Part shown: one piece after another, positions 51,888-61,504 of the stretch
How positions within the stretch are numbered: position 1 is the stretch's first letter
How the letters are laid out: each line of letters opens with the position of its first letter
Assembly: GCF_049319665.1 (NCBI RefSeq)
Contig: NZ_JBMOUD010000016.1
Span: 1 to 64,000 of the forward strand
Source: JBMOUD01 sp049319665
GTDB lineage: Bacteria; Pseudomonadota; Gammaproteobacteria; Enterobacterales; Enterobacteriaceae
Direction of reading: 5' to 3'
Length of the DNA stretch: 64,000 nucleotides
Notes under the pieces: model-generated
What the model was told of the DNA's origin: nothing
Databases searched by the model: none
The model's input: the letters and a program-made list of their open reading frames with translations, nothing else
Program-made: the position numbers and the translations under genes

Positions 51888-53384
51888 TTAGTGTCGGGGA
51901 TCTTCCTGCCAGACTTTGCTCATCGCGGTCTCCAGGCGTTTGAACAATTGATAGCGCTGTTGGTGAAACTGATGGCGTTCGTTGTCGGGCTGCAAAATTT
52001 GCGGTTTTAGCTTGACCGCATGGTGCGCGGCATCCGACAAATCATGCCACTGGCCGATCCCCACGCCGGCACACATTGCCGCTCCTAATGCCCCGGTTTC
52101 ATGGCACTGGGCGACCCGCAGCGGAATACCCAGCACATCGGCAAACATCTGTGGCCAGATACAACTTTTTGCCGCGCCGCCGGAGAGCGTCGCTTGCAAA
52201 AAAGGGATACCTGCCGCGCGTAGCCGGTTGATATGTCCTTGGTGGGCGAAAATCACCCCTTCAAATAGTGCGTACAGCATGTCAGCCCGGGAGTGCCAGC
52301 CGCTTAACCCGTAAAAGCCGGCTTTGGCCGGACCATCTTTGCGCCCAGAATAAAGATAAGGATGGTAAATGGGTAATTGCACATGCGGGGCGACCGCGGC
52401 GACCATTTCGCTACTGCGGGCGGCGCCTTGTCCATTTCGCCCGTCATCAAACTCACGGATAAACCAATCCAGATTGGCAGCCGATGTAGCGCTGGCTTCA
52501 ATCGCCATATAGCGGTCATGTTCTATCAGTGCATTCATCGATATTGGGCGTAAATAGTGCGGGTTATCAACGATGGCTTGATTAATACTCCAGGTGCCCG
52601 CCACGATAGACGCCTCGCCTTTATTCACCACGGCAGCACCCGCAGCGCTGGCGACGACATCAAACAAGCCTGCAACCACCGGAATACCCGCGGTTAAACC
52701 GGTCAGACTCGCGGTTTTGCTACTGACGAATCCGACAACATCGCAGGATGCGTGCAGAGGCGGCAAATGGGAAAGCTGGTCTTCTATTTGATACAACGCC
52801 AGCAGGTCAGGCGAGTAATCTTGCAAGTTAATGTCAATCAACCCCGCCCCGGAGGCATCGGAAAAATCAGTAGAGATAGCATCAGTCAGAAAATGGACGA
52901 CCACATCTTTTGCCAGCATGATGTGACCAATACGCTCGTAAACATCGGCTTGATGCCGTTGCAACCAGTTCAGGAGTACCGGTGTCGCGGCGGCCCAGGG
53001 TTTTTGTAATGAGCATTGGTAAATTGCCTGGCTGCGGCCGCTGCTCTCCAGCGCCAACACTGATTCAATGGCGCGGCTGTCGATTGACTGTATTCCGAGT
53101 AAAGGCTGTCTTTCTCTGTCCAGCGCGTACAAGCCGTTGCCATGCCCGGCCGCCCCGATCCCGATTATCCGCCATTCGCCAGCCTGTGGATGATCCAGGC
53201 ATTGGCGAATCGCCTGGGTCACACCGCTGTAAATCTCTTCAATCGAGCGTTCGGCAAATCCTGCTTGTGGCTGATGTGTTTCACCGGCGCACTCGGCGGC
53301 GTTTAAAATGCCGCCTTGCAGGTCAAATAGCACCGCTTTAATCATTGTGTTGCCAATATCAATACCTAACAGGCTATCGCGCAT
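51888..53384 (-). CDS. FGGY-family carbohydrate kinase
   Basis: A 498-residue sugar/polyol kinase. Phosphate-1 loop GIDIGNTMIKAVLFD is at residues 7-21, the adenosine loop GGAAKSCIWPQMFADVLG near 400 and the C-terminal GALGAAMCAGVG near 430. It resembles the xylulokinase / L-xylulose kinase side of the family. It is the last gene of a three-gene operon; AAAGGAG eight bases upstream. It would phosphorylate a pentitol, tetritol or ketose to start the pathway. No transporter or regulator is adjacent. Confidence 0.82.
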   Translation of the reverse strand: MRDSLLGIDIGNTMIKAVLFDLQGGILNAAECAGETHQPQAGFAERSIEEIYSGVTQAIRQCLDHPQAGEWRIIGIGAAGHGNGLYALDRERQPLLGIQSIDSRAIESVLALESSGRSQAIYQCSLQKPWAAATPVLLNWLQRHQADVYERIGHIMLAKDVVVHFLTDAISTDFSDASGAGLIDINLQDYSPDLLALYQIEDQLSHLPPLHASCDVVGFVSSKTASLTGLTAGIPVVAGLFDVVASAAGAAVVNKGEASIVAGTWSINQAIVDNPHYLRPISMNALIEHDRYMAIEASATSAANLDWFIREFDDGRNGQGAARSSEMVAAVAPHVQLPIYHPYLYSGRKDGPAKAGFYGLSGWHSRADMLYALFEGVIFAHQGHINRLRAAGIPFLQATLSGGAAKSCIWPQMFADVLGIPLRVAQCHETGALGAAMCAGVGIGQWHDLSDAAHHAVKLKPQILQPDNERHQFHQQRYQLFKRLETAMSKVWQEDPRH

Positions 53385-53433
53385 GCTTTAGCTCCTTTCA
53401 AGGTTTTCTATTGGATGTTGCATCTGGCTCTGA

Positions 53434-54273
53434 TTAATAGTGATGATAGAGCGCCAATGCATCCTCACCGCTGATACCTTGATGAATAATTGCCATCAAC
53501 GCTTTCACCATTTGCGATGGGTTGTCGTGTTGGTAAACATTGCGGCCATAAACCATTCCCGATGCTCCTTGCGCCATCAGCCCGGCGGCTTTGTGTAGCA
53601 CGGCGCTAAGTTCACCTTTACCGCCGCCGCGTACCAATGTCGGGCAGCGTGCGGCTTCGACCACACGATGAAAATCTTCCACATTGTCGGTAGGATCGGC
53701 CTTAATAATATCGGCCCCAAGTTCGCGAGCCAGCCGGACTAACGGGACTATTTTTGTGACATCGCCGAGTGAGCCATAGGCGGCACCTTGCCCAGCCGGT
53801 GCCATCACTAAGGGCTCTACCATCAGTGGCATTGCGTATTTGTCACAGGCGTGGCGCAAACGACCAATATTTTCGACGCATTGGCGGAAAATCCCCGGCT
53901 CATCGGGGATCATATACAGATTAACCACCACAGCTGCGGCATCCATCTGTAGCGCGGCCAAAATAGGCGCCTCTGGGTTATGTAATACCGCCCACATTTC
54001 ACGATGACGCGCGGCGTTATAGGCGTTGCCGACGTCAGTTCGCATTACTAAAGCGGGCTTCTTGCCTGCCACTTGCTGCAAGAGATCTGCCTGACCGAAA
54101 TTTACCTGAATGGCGTCAGGCTGGGCGGTGATAAGCTTTTCCATTACCGTGCGCATATCGGCTAAACCGACCAGAAAATCTGGCTCATTGGCGATACCGT
54201 GATCAATGGCGACATCGAGGCATTTCCCTTGATGAAACAGGCGATGCAGCCTGGCTTTACTGTAGTTCGACAT
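53434..54273 (-). CDS. class I (LsrF/FbaB-like) aldolase
   Basis: A 279-residue TIM-barrel aldolase of the DeoC/FbaB/LsrF group. The opening KCLDVAIDHGIANEP is typical, the Schiff-base lysine lies in ADIIKADPTDNVEDFH and the phosphate loops in LVRGGGKGEL and GMVYGRN. It would split or rearrange a phosphorylated ketose. The start overlaps the upstream dehydrogenase by 17 bp with CAGGAGAGAG as ribosome binding site. It is not the LsrF of AI-2 processing, since no lsr genes are near. Confidence 0.8.
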   Translation of the reverse strand: MSNYSKARLHRLFHQGKCLDVAIDHGIANEPDFLVGLADMRTVMEKLITAQPDAIQVNFGQADLLQQVAGKKPALVMRTDVGNAYNAARHREMWAVLHNPEAPILAALQMDAAAVVVNLYMIPDEPGIFRQCVENIGRLRHACDKYAMPLMVEPLVMAPAGQGAAYGSLGDVTKIVPLVRLARELGADIIKADPTDNVEDFHRVVEAARCPTLVRGGGKGELSAVLHKAAGLMAQGASGMVYGRNVYQHDNPSQMVKALMAIIHQGISGEDALALYHHY

Positions 54274-56026
54274 GCGTCTCTCTCCTGAGATCTGATGGTG
54301 CAGCCAGCTCGGTTAACCCGTGCTGGCTGGCAAGATGGGATAGGGTGAGTGCCAGATGTTGGCGAGCGGTGTTTTCGTTCCAGACCAGCGTACTTGCCAG
54401 CAATTGATTGATTTCTTCAACCAAAGGTACGGTGAGCGCGCCGCTAATTGCCAATGAGGTGCGTCGGACCAAGACATCCTCGAGTTGGACGACCTGTTCA
54501 TGCTGAATTAAAAAACGCAGTTCCTGTTGGCTATAACCGGGATGATGCTTTAAAAACGTTTCAGGGCGCTTATTAAAACTAGCAATAATAGTATTGGCAC
54601 GACTGCCGTAACGTGCGACCAGCTGTTTGGCTCTATCGAGCGACAAACCGTTCTCACTGGCAATGTGTTGTATCCAGTTGGCTTTTTCATCGGGCGTCGG
54701 ATAGTGACGCCCACCGCCGATGGCGAGATTCTCGCTGCTGACTTTACGTCGCTCGCCGAGCAAATTCAGCACCCGGTCGGCCGCCTGCTCACCAAATTTA
54801 CGAAACGTAGTCCATTTTCCGCCTACTAAACAGAGCGTCGAAAAATGTTGTTCGCCAGTGGGAGGAACCAATACTAAAGAGTGGTTACGCGAGATTTGAC
54901 CATTGCTGGCAGCGTGGCTGGCGGGCAGGGGGCGAACCCCGCTGAAGGTATAGACCACATCACTGTCTTTAATATCAAAATTCGGGAACACAAAGCGTAA
55001 GGACTCCAGAATATAGTGCTGCTCTTCGGCTTCACAGACAATATTCTCCGGCGAATCCACGCGAATATCCGTGGAGCCAACCAGTACTTTGCCGTACCAA
55101 GGGAACATAATGCAGACCCGACCTTCCTGATTCTCGTAATAGACCATCCCGCCATCGAGTTCAGTCAATAGTGCCGGAGAGTCGATAATCAGGTGCGAGC
55201 CTTTGGTGCCGCCTATCAGTTTTGCCGCATCATCATCGGGATTGAGTACCCCGTTGAGTTGATCAATCCAGGCACCGGTTGCATTGACTACAACATTCGG
55301 TTGTAGCGTGAAAAATTCGCCCGACAGGTTATCCCTTAACGTGACGTTGTCACCATCGCAGGCTACGACGCTGACATAATTGAGCGCTAATGCCAGAGCA
55401 TTCGCTTTTTCACTGTCTTCGATAAGCTCGTAACCGAGGCGTTCCGGGGCGCTGATCCAGGCATCATAATAAGTGGCGCTGCATTTGACCCAATCGGCAA
55501 AATCGGGCCAGCGATGTCGGGTTGCCGAACTGCCGTGCAACTGATGTTTAGGCATCGAACCATACTTGCGGGTATAGATGTCATAGAGAGAAAGCCCGGT
55601 TTTAATGATTAGCGCACCGCGTCTTGCCGGTTTTTCGCTTAAACGCATAAAACGTTTGGCTGCGCCAATCAGGCCTCCGCTCCAGCTATCAATGGGTACT
55701 GTTGTTTTAAGCGGTGCAACGTAATGCGGGGCGTTCTGTAGCAGTCGGTCGCGTTCTTCAACGGACTCTTTCACCAGCGAAAACTCGCCGGTTTCCAGAT
55801 AACGTAATCCGCCGTGGATCATTCTGGAGAGTGCGCCACTGGCGGCCTGACACCAATCACCTTGCTCTACCATGACGGCGGGAATACCTTGCAAGGCCAG
55901 CTCACGGAAGGTGCTGATACCGTTAATCCCGCCACCGATAATCAATACCGGGACATGCTGTCGTTGGCGTAATATCTCTAAGCGTAGAACCCGATCTTTT
56001 AGCGTAATAGAGGTATGATCAAACAT
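54257..56026 (-). CDS. FAD-dependent polyol-phosphate dehydrogenase (GlpD/EryB-like)
   Basis: A 589-residue FAD oxidoreductase of the GlpD family: the FAD motif VLIIGGGINGIS (residues 27-38), SRMIHGGLRYLETGEFSLVKES and VVVNATGAWID, with the C-terminal GlpD extension from about residue 400. GlpD oxidises glycerol-3-phosphate; EryB oxidises erythritol-4-phosphate. Because it is encoded with an FGGY kinase and a class I aldolase, a polyol-phosphate other than G3P is more likely. AGGAGG before the ATG is a very strong site. It is the first gene of the operon. Confidence 0.83.
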   Translation of the reverse strand: MFDHTSITLKDRVLRLEILRQRQHVPVLIIGGGINGISTFRELALQGIPAVMVEQGDWCQAASGALSRMIHGGLRYLETGEFSLVKESVEERDRLLQNAPHYVAPLKTTVPIDSWSGGLIGAAKRFMRLSEKPARRGALIIKTGLSLYDIYTRKYGSMPKHQLHGSSATRHRWPDFADWVKCSATYYDAWISAPERLGYELIEDSEKANALALALNYVSVVACDGDNVTLRDNLSGEFFTLQPNVVVNATGAWIDQLNGVLNPDDDAAKLIGGTKGSHLIIDSPALLTELDGGMVYYENQEGRVCIMFPWYGKVLVGSTDIRVDSPENIVCEAEEQHYILESLRFVFPNFDIKDSDVVYTFSGVRPLPASHAASNGQISRNHSLVLVPPTGEQHFSTLCLVGGKWTTFRKFGEQAADRVLNLLGERRKVSSENLAIGGGRHYPTPDEKANWIQHIASENGLSLDRAKQLVARYGSRANTIIASFNKRPETFLKHHPGYSQQELRFLIQHEQVVQLEDVLVRRTSLAISGALTVPLVEEINQLLASTLVWNENTARQHLALTLSHLASQHGLTELAAPSDLRRETHVELQ

Positions 56027-56273
56027 GGTTGGCCTCCTATGCCTGCCAGCGTTGCTGGAAAATAAAAGCTGCGGATAAGTGACGTTTACGTGACGTTGTC
56101 ACATATTTTTTTGTTCGCAGTTAATCAGAGATCAAGTCACAACTTTTGTGCGCCTTTAAATGAGGTATAGAAGCCTGCGAGGGATAAGGGCAATAAACGT
56201 CGGCTAAAACGTGATGCAGTTGTGATGGGAGTCAACTAATGGGGCTTGTGGGATATTTTACTGACGTAAAAGC

Positions 56274-56311
56274 GGCGTGTCGCATCGGAGCAATTGCTAT
56301 TGTGACACGCC
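56274..56311 (-). terminator. long-loop hairpin after the MoxR/VWA operon
   Basis: GGCGTGTC and GACACGCC enclose 22 bases that contain the palindrome AGCAATTGCT. It lies 10 bp beyond the stop codon of the VWA gene, in the 294-bp gap 56027-56320, which otherwise shows only the GlpD-like promoter side. Confidence 0.45.
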
Positions 56312-56320
56312 GGTTTGAAC

Positions 56321-58138
56321 TTAACGCAACGTAAAGACTTCGCCACGCGGAACAAAAGGTAAACGATGGCCTTCTGGCAGTAACCAGGCATGTTCCATCG
56401 AAATATTAATATACTCCTCGCAGCCACCGTCGGTGATGATTAGCACCGGGCCTTGCAGGGGAAATTCACCGCGTTTTGACAGATGAGACAGCATCTCAAC
56501 GCCAGGTTGCAGTACCGTACCGCCTCGGCCCTGTAAGCTGAAACGATGTAATAGCTGCTCTGGCGCGACCCATCCTTTATCGTAAGCCTGTGCATCGCAG
56601 CAGATAAAGCGTACCTGCAATACCTCATGGGCCAGAGCATAACTGGCAATAGCGCCGAGCGCCTTACCGAGCAATTGAATATCCATCGAGCCGGAGGTAT
56701 CGAGTATCACGCCGAAGACCCGCGACAAACGGGCTTCTTCCGAGGGTTTGGCTAACGAAGGACGTGGAATACTCGGCGTTGCGGCTTGGCGGCGTGAAGG
56801 ATGCGCATAGCTGCGGTGATATTCCAGCGGCGGGAAATGCTCATCAAACCATTCGGCTAACCTTACATCCCAGGGAATGGGCGGTTGTGAAAGGCTGCGA
56901 ATCTCTTCAATTAATCCGACTGGCAACGTCGAGCGTGAGGCACCATACAAGCACCGCTCCAGCCCTTGATTTAGCGCGCGACGGCAATATTCTTCGGCAT
57001 TGATAAAAACACTGCCGCTGTCGTCACCTAAAATATCGCCAGCTCCCACGTTGCCACGCAGCGTGACCAGCTTTCTAGCCCGACGGATATCTTGCGCTAA
57101 CAGATCATAAATTTCTTCGCAGGAGGCATTTTCAAACTGTGAGTCATGCAACACACCTATGGATGGCGGCGTACCGATTTGCATCTGCACTAGCCAACCG
57201 TTGATGGCAAAATCGCAGGCAATATTCCATAAATAGCCATCGCGTCCACGGCGTCGAGAAGTATGATTCAACCCTGCATGAAGCAGCTCATGAGCAAAAA
57301 CGAACAGGCATTCAGGTTGCTTTAGCCCGGCGGCTGGATTCATCCATATTTTCTGCGCGCTGACATCAATAGCCGCCACGCGAATATCATATTGACTACA
57401 CAGACGAATATCTTCCACTAACTCGAAACCTGCGGCCAGCGCCCCCAACAGAGGATAGGTATCTATCATCTGGCGGCGTGCGCGCCGGGCTGGGGTTAAT
57501 GGTTGATTTTTGGTGTCCGTTGGCTGATAACCACCGGCAATTTCTAGCGCGTGTTGTACGCTCTGGGTAATACCATCGACAAAAAGGTTTTTCCACTTTT
57601 CAGGCCGATTGTGGTTAGAGACGGGGAAATCTAACTGGTAGTACCAAGAACTTTGGCCGCCGCAGTAAATATGGTGCCACTGGTAAAGCGTTTCTGGACA
57701 GCCATCGACAACCCACTGACGATATAACACGTCAGGGTCGGCATTGTCGTGTTCCGAGAGCTCAAACGCCTGTAACTCCTCGGGCAGAGGGCCGATTTTT
57801 AGCTCGTCACAAAAATGAGTGACGGTACTTAACACGGCAAGTTCCCATAATATCTGTGGCGAACGCGCTTTGATTAAACCAAAGCCCAGCGCAACCAACG
57901 CTTGGGCAATCAGTCTGGCCCATTGCGCCGGGGTAGCGCGACGTTGTGTATTGACATAGAGGACCCCGTGTGGGGTTATCTTCAGCCATCCTTTAGATGA
58001 CACAACCTGATGATTGTCATCAAATGAGACGTGAACTTGGTGCCATATCGGCATGAACAGACGGTGATCGTTAATCAGCTCAATGCCTTCAAGGCAAGCC
58101 GCAAGCGACGGATTGTTTTTTGATCTGTTTTTACTCAT
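56321..58138 (-). CDS. DUF2201 putative metallopeptidase with VWA-like C-terminus
   Basis: A 605-residue cytoplasmic protein. The central DUF2201 domain has a zinc-peptidase-like HELLHAGLNH (residues 283-292). The C-terminal domain has a metal-ion-dependent adhesion site DTSGS (480-484) plus a later GRGGT and TDGG. Such proteins pair with MoxR-type AAA ATPases and are thought to act as chaperone/remodelling systems, like RavA-ViaA. Its ATG overlaps the ATPase stop (ATGA), so the two are made together. The target is unknown. Confidence 0.8.
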   Translation of the reverse strand: MSKNRSKNNPSLAACLEGIELINDHRLFMPIWHQVHVSFDDNHQVVSSKGWLKITPHGVLYVNTQRRATPAQWARLIAQALVALGFGLIKARSPQILWELAVLSTVTHFCDELKIGPLPEELQAFELSEHDNADPDVLYRQWVVDGCPETLYQWHHIYCGGQSSWYYQLDFPVSNHNRPEKWKNLFVDGITQSVQHALEIAGGYQPTDTKNQPLTPARRARRQMIDTYPLLGALAAGFELVEDIRLCSQYDIRVAAIDVSAQKIWMNPAAGLKQPECLFVFAHELLHAGLNHTSRRRGRDGYLWNIACDFAINGWLVQMQIGTPPSIGVLHDSQFENASCEEIYDLLAQDIRRARKLVTLRGNVGAGDILGDDSGSVFINAEEYCRRALNQGLERCLYGASRSTLPVGLIEEIRSLSQPPIPWDVRLAEWFDEHFPPLEYHRSYAHPSRRQAATPSIPRPSLAKPSEEARLSRVFGVILDTSGSMDIQLLGKALGAIASYALAHEVLQVRFICCDAQAYDKGWVAPEQLLHRFSLQGRGGTVLQPGVEMLSHLSKRGEFPLQGPVLIITDGGCEEYINISMEHAWLLPEGHRLPFVPRGEVFTLR

Positions 58139-59202
58139 GCATTCTTATCACGTACTGCCAGTCTAGGCAGATCTCGAGCTACTTCTAGTAGGAACCAGGC
58201 CGGCAGTTTTCTGCCTTGTTCATCTTCACCCATTACCGATTGAGCGATTTCCACGCTGATACGTGCCAACGATTTCAGTCGGTCTTTGGCCTGCATCGCG
58301 AGTTGCTTATGGTCACTTTTTAAGGTGTTTTCATCGGCAGGTAACTCTTTATAGAGATACGAGCGGAAAGATTGTGCCAGGAAATAAAGTACGTCGCGGT
58401 CACCAGGTTCCGTAGGCCAGGTGGCATCGCCTTTAATAATGGCGGTGACAGTATATTTCTGGCGAATCTGTTTAATGAAGCCTTTGAAATTCACCGCATG
58501 ATTCGGTGACAACAGGCCATAAGCCAAGGCTTCGAGCATGTGATCATCGATATTTTCACCAAAGGAATGCAATGCATCAGACAACATGTGCCAACTGCGT
58601 GGCGTAGAGAAGGGTTCTTCGTGTTTAGGAGGTTCATTCCACAGCTGATCGGGGCGCAGTTGAATATATTCGACTACCCACGGATGGATACCACTTTCGT
58701 TGATTGCCCACTCCAGCCATTGACGATGATCGGCCCGTAAATGGATATGTACCATACGGTTTATCAGTGCCGATGGCATCGGTTTTACAATCGCGCCATC
58801 TTTAGCGCGGTTACCTGCGCCAATCACAATAGTCCCGGCGGGGAGATGATATTCACCGACGCGTTTTTCTAAAATTAGCGAATAAAACGCTTTTTGAATC
58901 TCATGCGATGAGGCATTCAGCTCATCGAGAAATAACACAAAAGGTTCTGAACGCACGATATTGGCAGGGGGATAAAATCGTGAGCACTGTCCATCGATTT
59001 GCGGAATACCCAGCAAATCCTCTGGCGCGAGCTGGCTGCCCAGCAATGACACACACTCCATCCCCACTTCGTTGGCAAAGCGTTGTATCAGGGCGCTTTT
59101 ACCAATACCTGGCGCCCCCCATAAAAACACCGGGCGTGTGGTGGCAACATTAAGCAAAAAATCGAAGGCCTGCGCAGGGGCAAGCTGGATCGCAGAAAGC
59201 AT
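58135..59202 (-). CDS. MoxR-family AAA+ ATPase
   Basis: A 355-residue AAA+ protein: Walker A GAPGIGKS (residues 29-36), Walker B LFLDEL (90-95), sensor 1 VIGAGNRAKDG and a MoxR-type helical lid. It powers the co-encoded DUF2201/VWA partner. The start at 59202 (MLSAIQLAP) is an ATG with GAGAG upstream; the longer frame would begin with TTG at 59217. Confidence 0.85.
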   Translation of the reverse strand: MLSAIQLAPAQAFDFLLNVATTRPVFLWGAPGIGKSALIQRFANEVGMECVSLLGSQLAPEDLLGIPQIDGQCSRFYPPANIVRSEPFVLFLDELNASSHEIQKAFYSLILEKRVGEYHLPAGTIVIGAGNRAKDGAIVKPMPSALINRMVHIHLRADHRQWLEWAINESGIHPWVVEYIQLRPDQLWNEPPKHEEPFSTPRSWHMLSDALHSFGENIDDHMLEALAYGLLSPNHAVNFKGFIKQIRQKYTVTAIIKGDATWPTEPGDRDVLYFLAQSFRSYLYKELPADENTLKSDHKQLAMQAKDRLKSLARISVEIAQSVMGEDEQGRKLPAWFLLEVARDLPRLAVRDKNA

Positions 59203-59690
59203 AATAGCGTCTCTCAATGACTAAGAATAAAAAAGCCTCATTGTCTCGATAAGCTGACAAGTTTTCACAAGATGATGAGTTGTAACAAGGTAATGACTAA
59301 CGTTCTTTCCGTTAGCTATTTTTGCGCTTAACACGCTTTTAGATGAGCTCTGTCGACGAGAGGGGATGAAGGTTTAACGAGTATTCTGCCGATATTAAAC
59401 ACAAAATTTGCGTACTTTTCAAACTAACTTGCTACTAATTTTTGCTGTGAAGGTATATCACGCTGTTTTCGTGATGTTGAGGGCATAAAAAAGGGGCTAT
59501 TTTGCGACTTCTTTATGTCATTTTTTAGCAAAGGTTATCTATTTTTCGCATTTGTGATTATTAGATAATTCCATAAAAATGGCCGCTACAGAGGTAAAGG
59601 CTTTGTGCATGTTTTGCCTAAAAATTTACCCACCATTTTATCGTTTCCCTGTCGGGAAATAAGTTTGATTCAATCAGGGGAGCGGTTTTA
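59203..59690. other. divergent intergenic region, moxR / ABC transporter
   Basis: 488 bp, AT-rich in the right half, with promoters needed in both directions. I see no ORF, hairpin or recognised operator. Confidence 0.4.
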
Positions 59691-60590
59691 ATGAAAATAG
59701 CAAAGGGATTAACCCTTTTAGCCTTAGCTGTGGCGAGCATAAATACAGGATTCGCGGCACAAGTTGCGGTGCCGACCGATAGCTCACTGCATGTCTCCGT
59801 TGACCCAGCACTGAACAAACTTCTGCCTGCGGACATCGTAAAACGTGGTTATATCGTGGCTGGGACTAACCCGAACACACCGCCGACGACCTTCTTCAAA
59901 GAAGACAATAAAACCCTGGCAGGACGTGAGATTGACGTCATGAACGCCGTCGGTGAACGTTTGGGTATCAAAGTGCAATGGCAGGATACCGGTGGTTTTG
60001 ACAATATTATCCCTGGTCTGAAAACCGGCCGTTACGATGTGGCACTGTCAAATATCAACGCCACGCAGACTCGCCTGAAACAAGTCGATTTTATCAGCTA
60101 TTACAACGCCAGCCGTCTGGGCATTATTGCGCGTAAAGATGCCAATATTGCGCCATTCACCAGCTTTGATGCGGTATGTGGCAAACAGGTAGGTGCGGGG
60201 GCAGGAACCACGCAAGTAGGCCGCTTAGAAGAAGCAAGCAAAGCCTGTGTTGCCGCTGGCAAACAACCTATCAATGTGGCCGTATTCCCAGACCGTCCTG
60301 CCGGTGTTCAAGCGGTGGTCAGCGGTCGCGTGCCGATGTTCTTCGGCCCGTATGAAGGCCTGATTTGGCAGGTTAGTCTGATCAAAGCCTTAACGATGAG
60401 CGGTGAAATCAGCGTCAATGATGCGCCAGTTTCTGTTGCCTTGCCGAAAGATTCTGCCCTTGAGCCAGCGGTACAGGCGGCATTGAATTCACTGATTAAA
60501 GATGGCAGCTATCAAAAAATTCTCGATCATTGGAACATCGGCTACGGTGCGCTGAAAGAATCGAAACGTAACCAAGAGATTTTCCAATGA
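59691..60590 (+). CDS. periplasmic amino-acid-type binding protein (SBP family 3)
   Basis: A 299-residue exported protein: signal peptide (IAKGLTLLALAVASINTGFA-AQ), then the family-3 pattern GYIVAGTNPNTPPTTFFKEDN, LAGREIDVMNAVGERLGIKV, and IIPGLKTGRYDVALSNINATQTR. AGGGGAG lies before the ATG. It is the first gene of a three-gene importer for a polar amino acid or related solute; the downstream reductase suggests a sulfur or sulfoxide compound, which is inference. Confidence 0.88.
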   Translation: MKIAKGLTLLALAVASINTGFAAQVAVPTDSSLHVSVDPALNKLLPADIVKRGYIVAGTNPNTPPTTFFKEDNKTLAGREIDVMNAVGERLGIKVQWQDTGGFDNIIPGLKTGRYDVALSNINATQTRLKQVDFISYYNASRLGIIARKDANIAPFTSFDAVCGKQVGAGAGTTQVGRLEEASKACVAAGKQPINVAVFPDRPAGVQAVVSGRVPMFFGPYEGLIWQVSLIKALTMSGEISVNDAPVSVALPKDSALEPAVQAALNSLIKDGSYQKILDHWNIGYGALKESKRNQEIFQ

Positions 60591-61504
60591 GTCAACATCC
60601 AGACCACACGGATGATTTAAAGATCGTAGGTAAGCGTTATTACGGCCGTTGGTTCAGTGCGTTGGTCGTGCTGCTTTGTGTGATCGGTATGATTCATTCG
60701 ATGGTCAATAACCCCCGCTTCGAGTGGGGGGTGATTGCCGAGAACTTCACCGGTGCGTCTATTTTGCAAGGCGTGTTGATGACGCTGGAACTCACCGTCA
60801 TTTCGGTCGTTCTTGGTTTTACCTTTGGTACGGTGCTGGCGCTGATGCGCCTGTCATCGAACCCGGTACTTTCAACGGTGAGCTGGGCTTATACCTGGTT
60901 CTTCCGGGGCGTGCCGATGCTGGTGCAGTTGTTCCTGTGGTACAACATCGCGGCACTTTATCCAACCCTGTCTATCTACATTCCTGGCCTCGGTGAAGTT
61001 TGGAGTGCGCAAGCTAATACGCTGATCAGTCCGTTTAGCGCGGCGGTGATTGCCTTGGTGATGCACCAATCTGCTTATGCTGCCGAAATTGTTCGTGCTG
61101 GTATTCAAAGCGTGAGCAACGGTCAGCTTGAAGCCGCGCGCGCGTTAGGCTATCGCCCGGCACAAATTTTCCGTCATACCGTATTGCCACAGGCCATGCG
61201 CGCTATCTTGCCTCCGGCGGGTAACGAGATTATCGGTCAGCTAAAAACAACGGCGGTGGTATCGGTTATTTCCCTGCAAGACGTGTTGTTCTCTGCGCAA
61301 ATCATTTATCAGCGTACTTATGAAGTGATCCCGCTGCTGTTGGTGGCGACCTTGTGGTACCTGCTGCTGACCTCGGTATTGTCGGTCGGGCAATATTATG
61401 TCGAGCGCTATTATGGCCGTGGCGTAACCCGCAAAGAAAAACGTAGTTGGCTGCGTGCTGCACCTGCGGCAAATAAAACCGAAGGGAGTGTGACGCATGG
61501 CTGA
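60587..61504 (+). CDS. polar-amino-acid ABC permease
   Basis: A 305-residue HisM/GlnP-type permease with a single long gene instead of two. The membrane core has about five helices, with LQGVLMTLELTVISVVLGF, FFRGVPMLVQLFLWYN and the coupling loop SVSNGQLEAARALGYRPAQIFRHTVLPQAMR. It has an N-terminal cytosolic extension of about 25 residues. Start overlaps the binding-protein stop (ATGA). Confidence 0.9.
   Translation: MSQHPDHTDDLKIVGKRYYGRWFSALVVLLCVIGMIHSMVNNPRFEWGVIAENFTGASILQGVLMTLELTVISVVLGFTFGTVLALMRLSSNPVLSTVSWAYTWFFRGVPMLVQLFLWYNIAALYPTLSIYIPGLGEVWSAQANTLISPFSAAVIALVMHQSAYAAEIVRAGIQSVSNGQLEAARALGYRPAQIFRHTVLPQAMRAILPPAGNEIIGQLKTTAVVSVISLQDVLFSAQIIYQRTYEVIPLLLVATLWYLLLTSVLSVGQYYVERYYGRGVTRKEKRSWLRAAPAANKTEGSVTHG

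Noticed and set aside
53434..54273. lsrF of the AI-2 operon
   Set aside because: The fold is right, but the neighbours are a GlpD-like dehydrogenase and an FGGY kinase with no other lsr genes.
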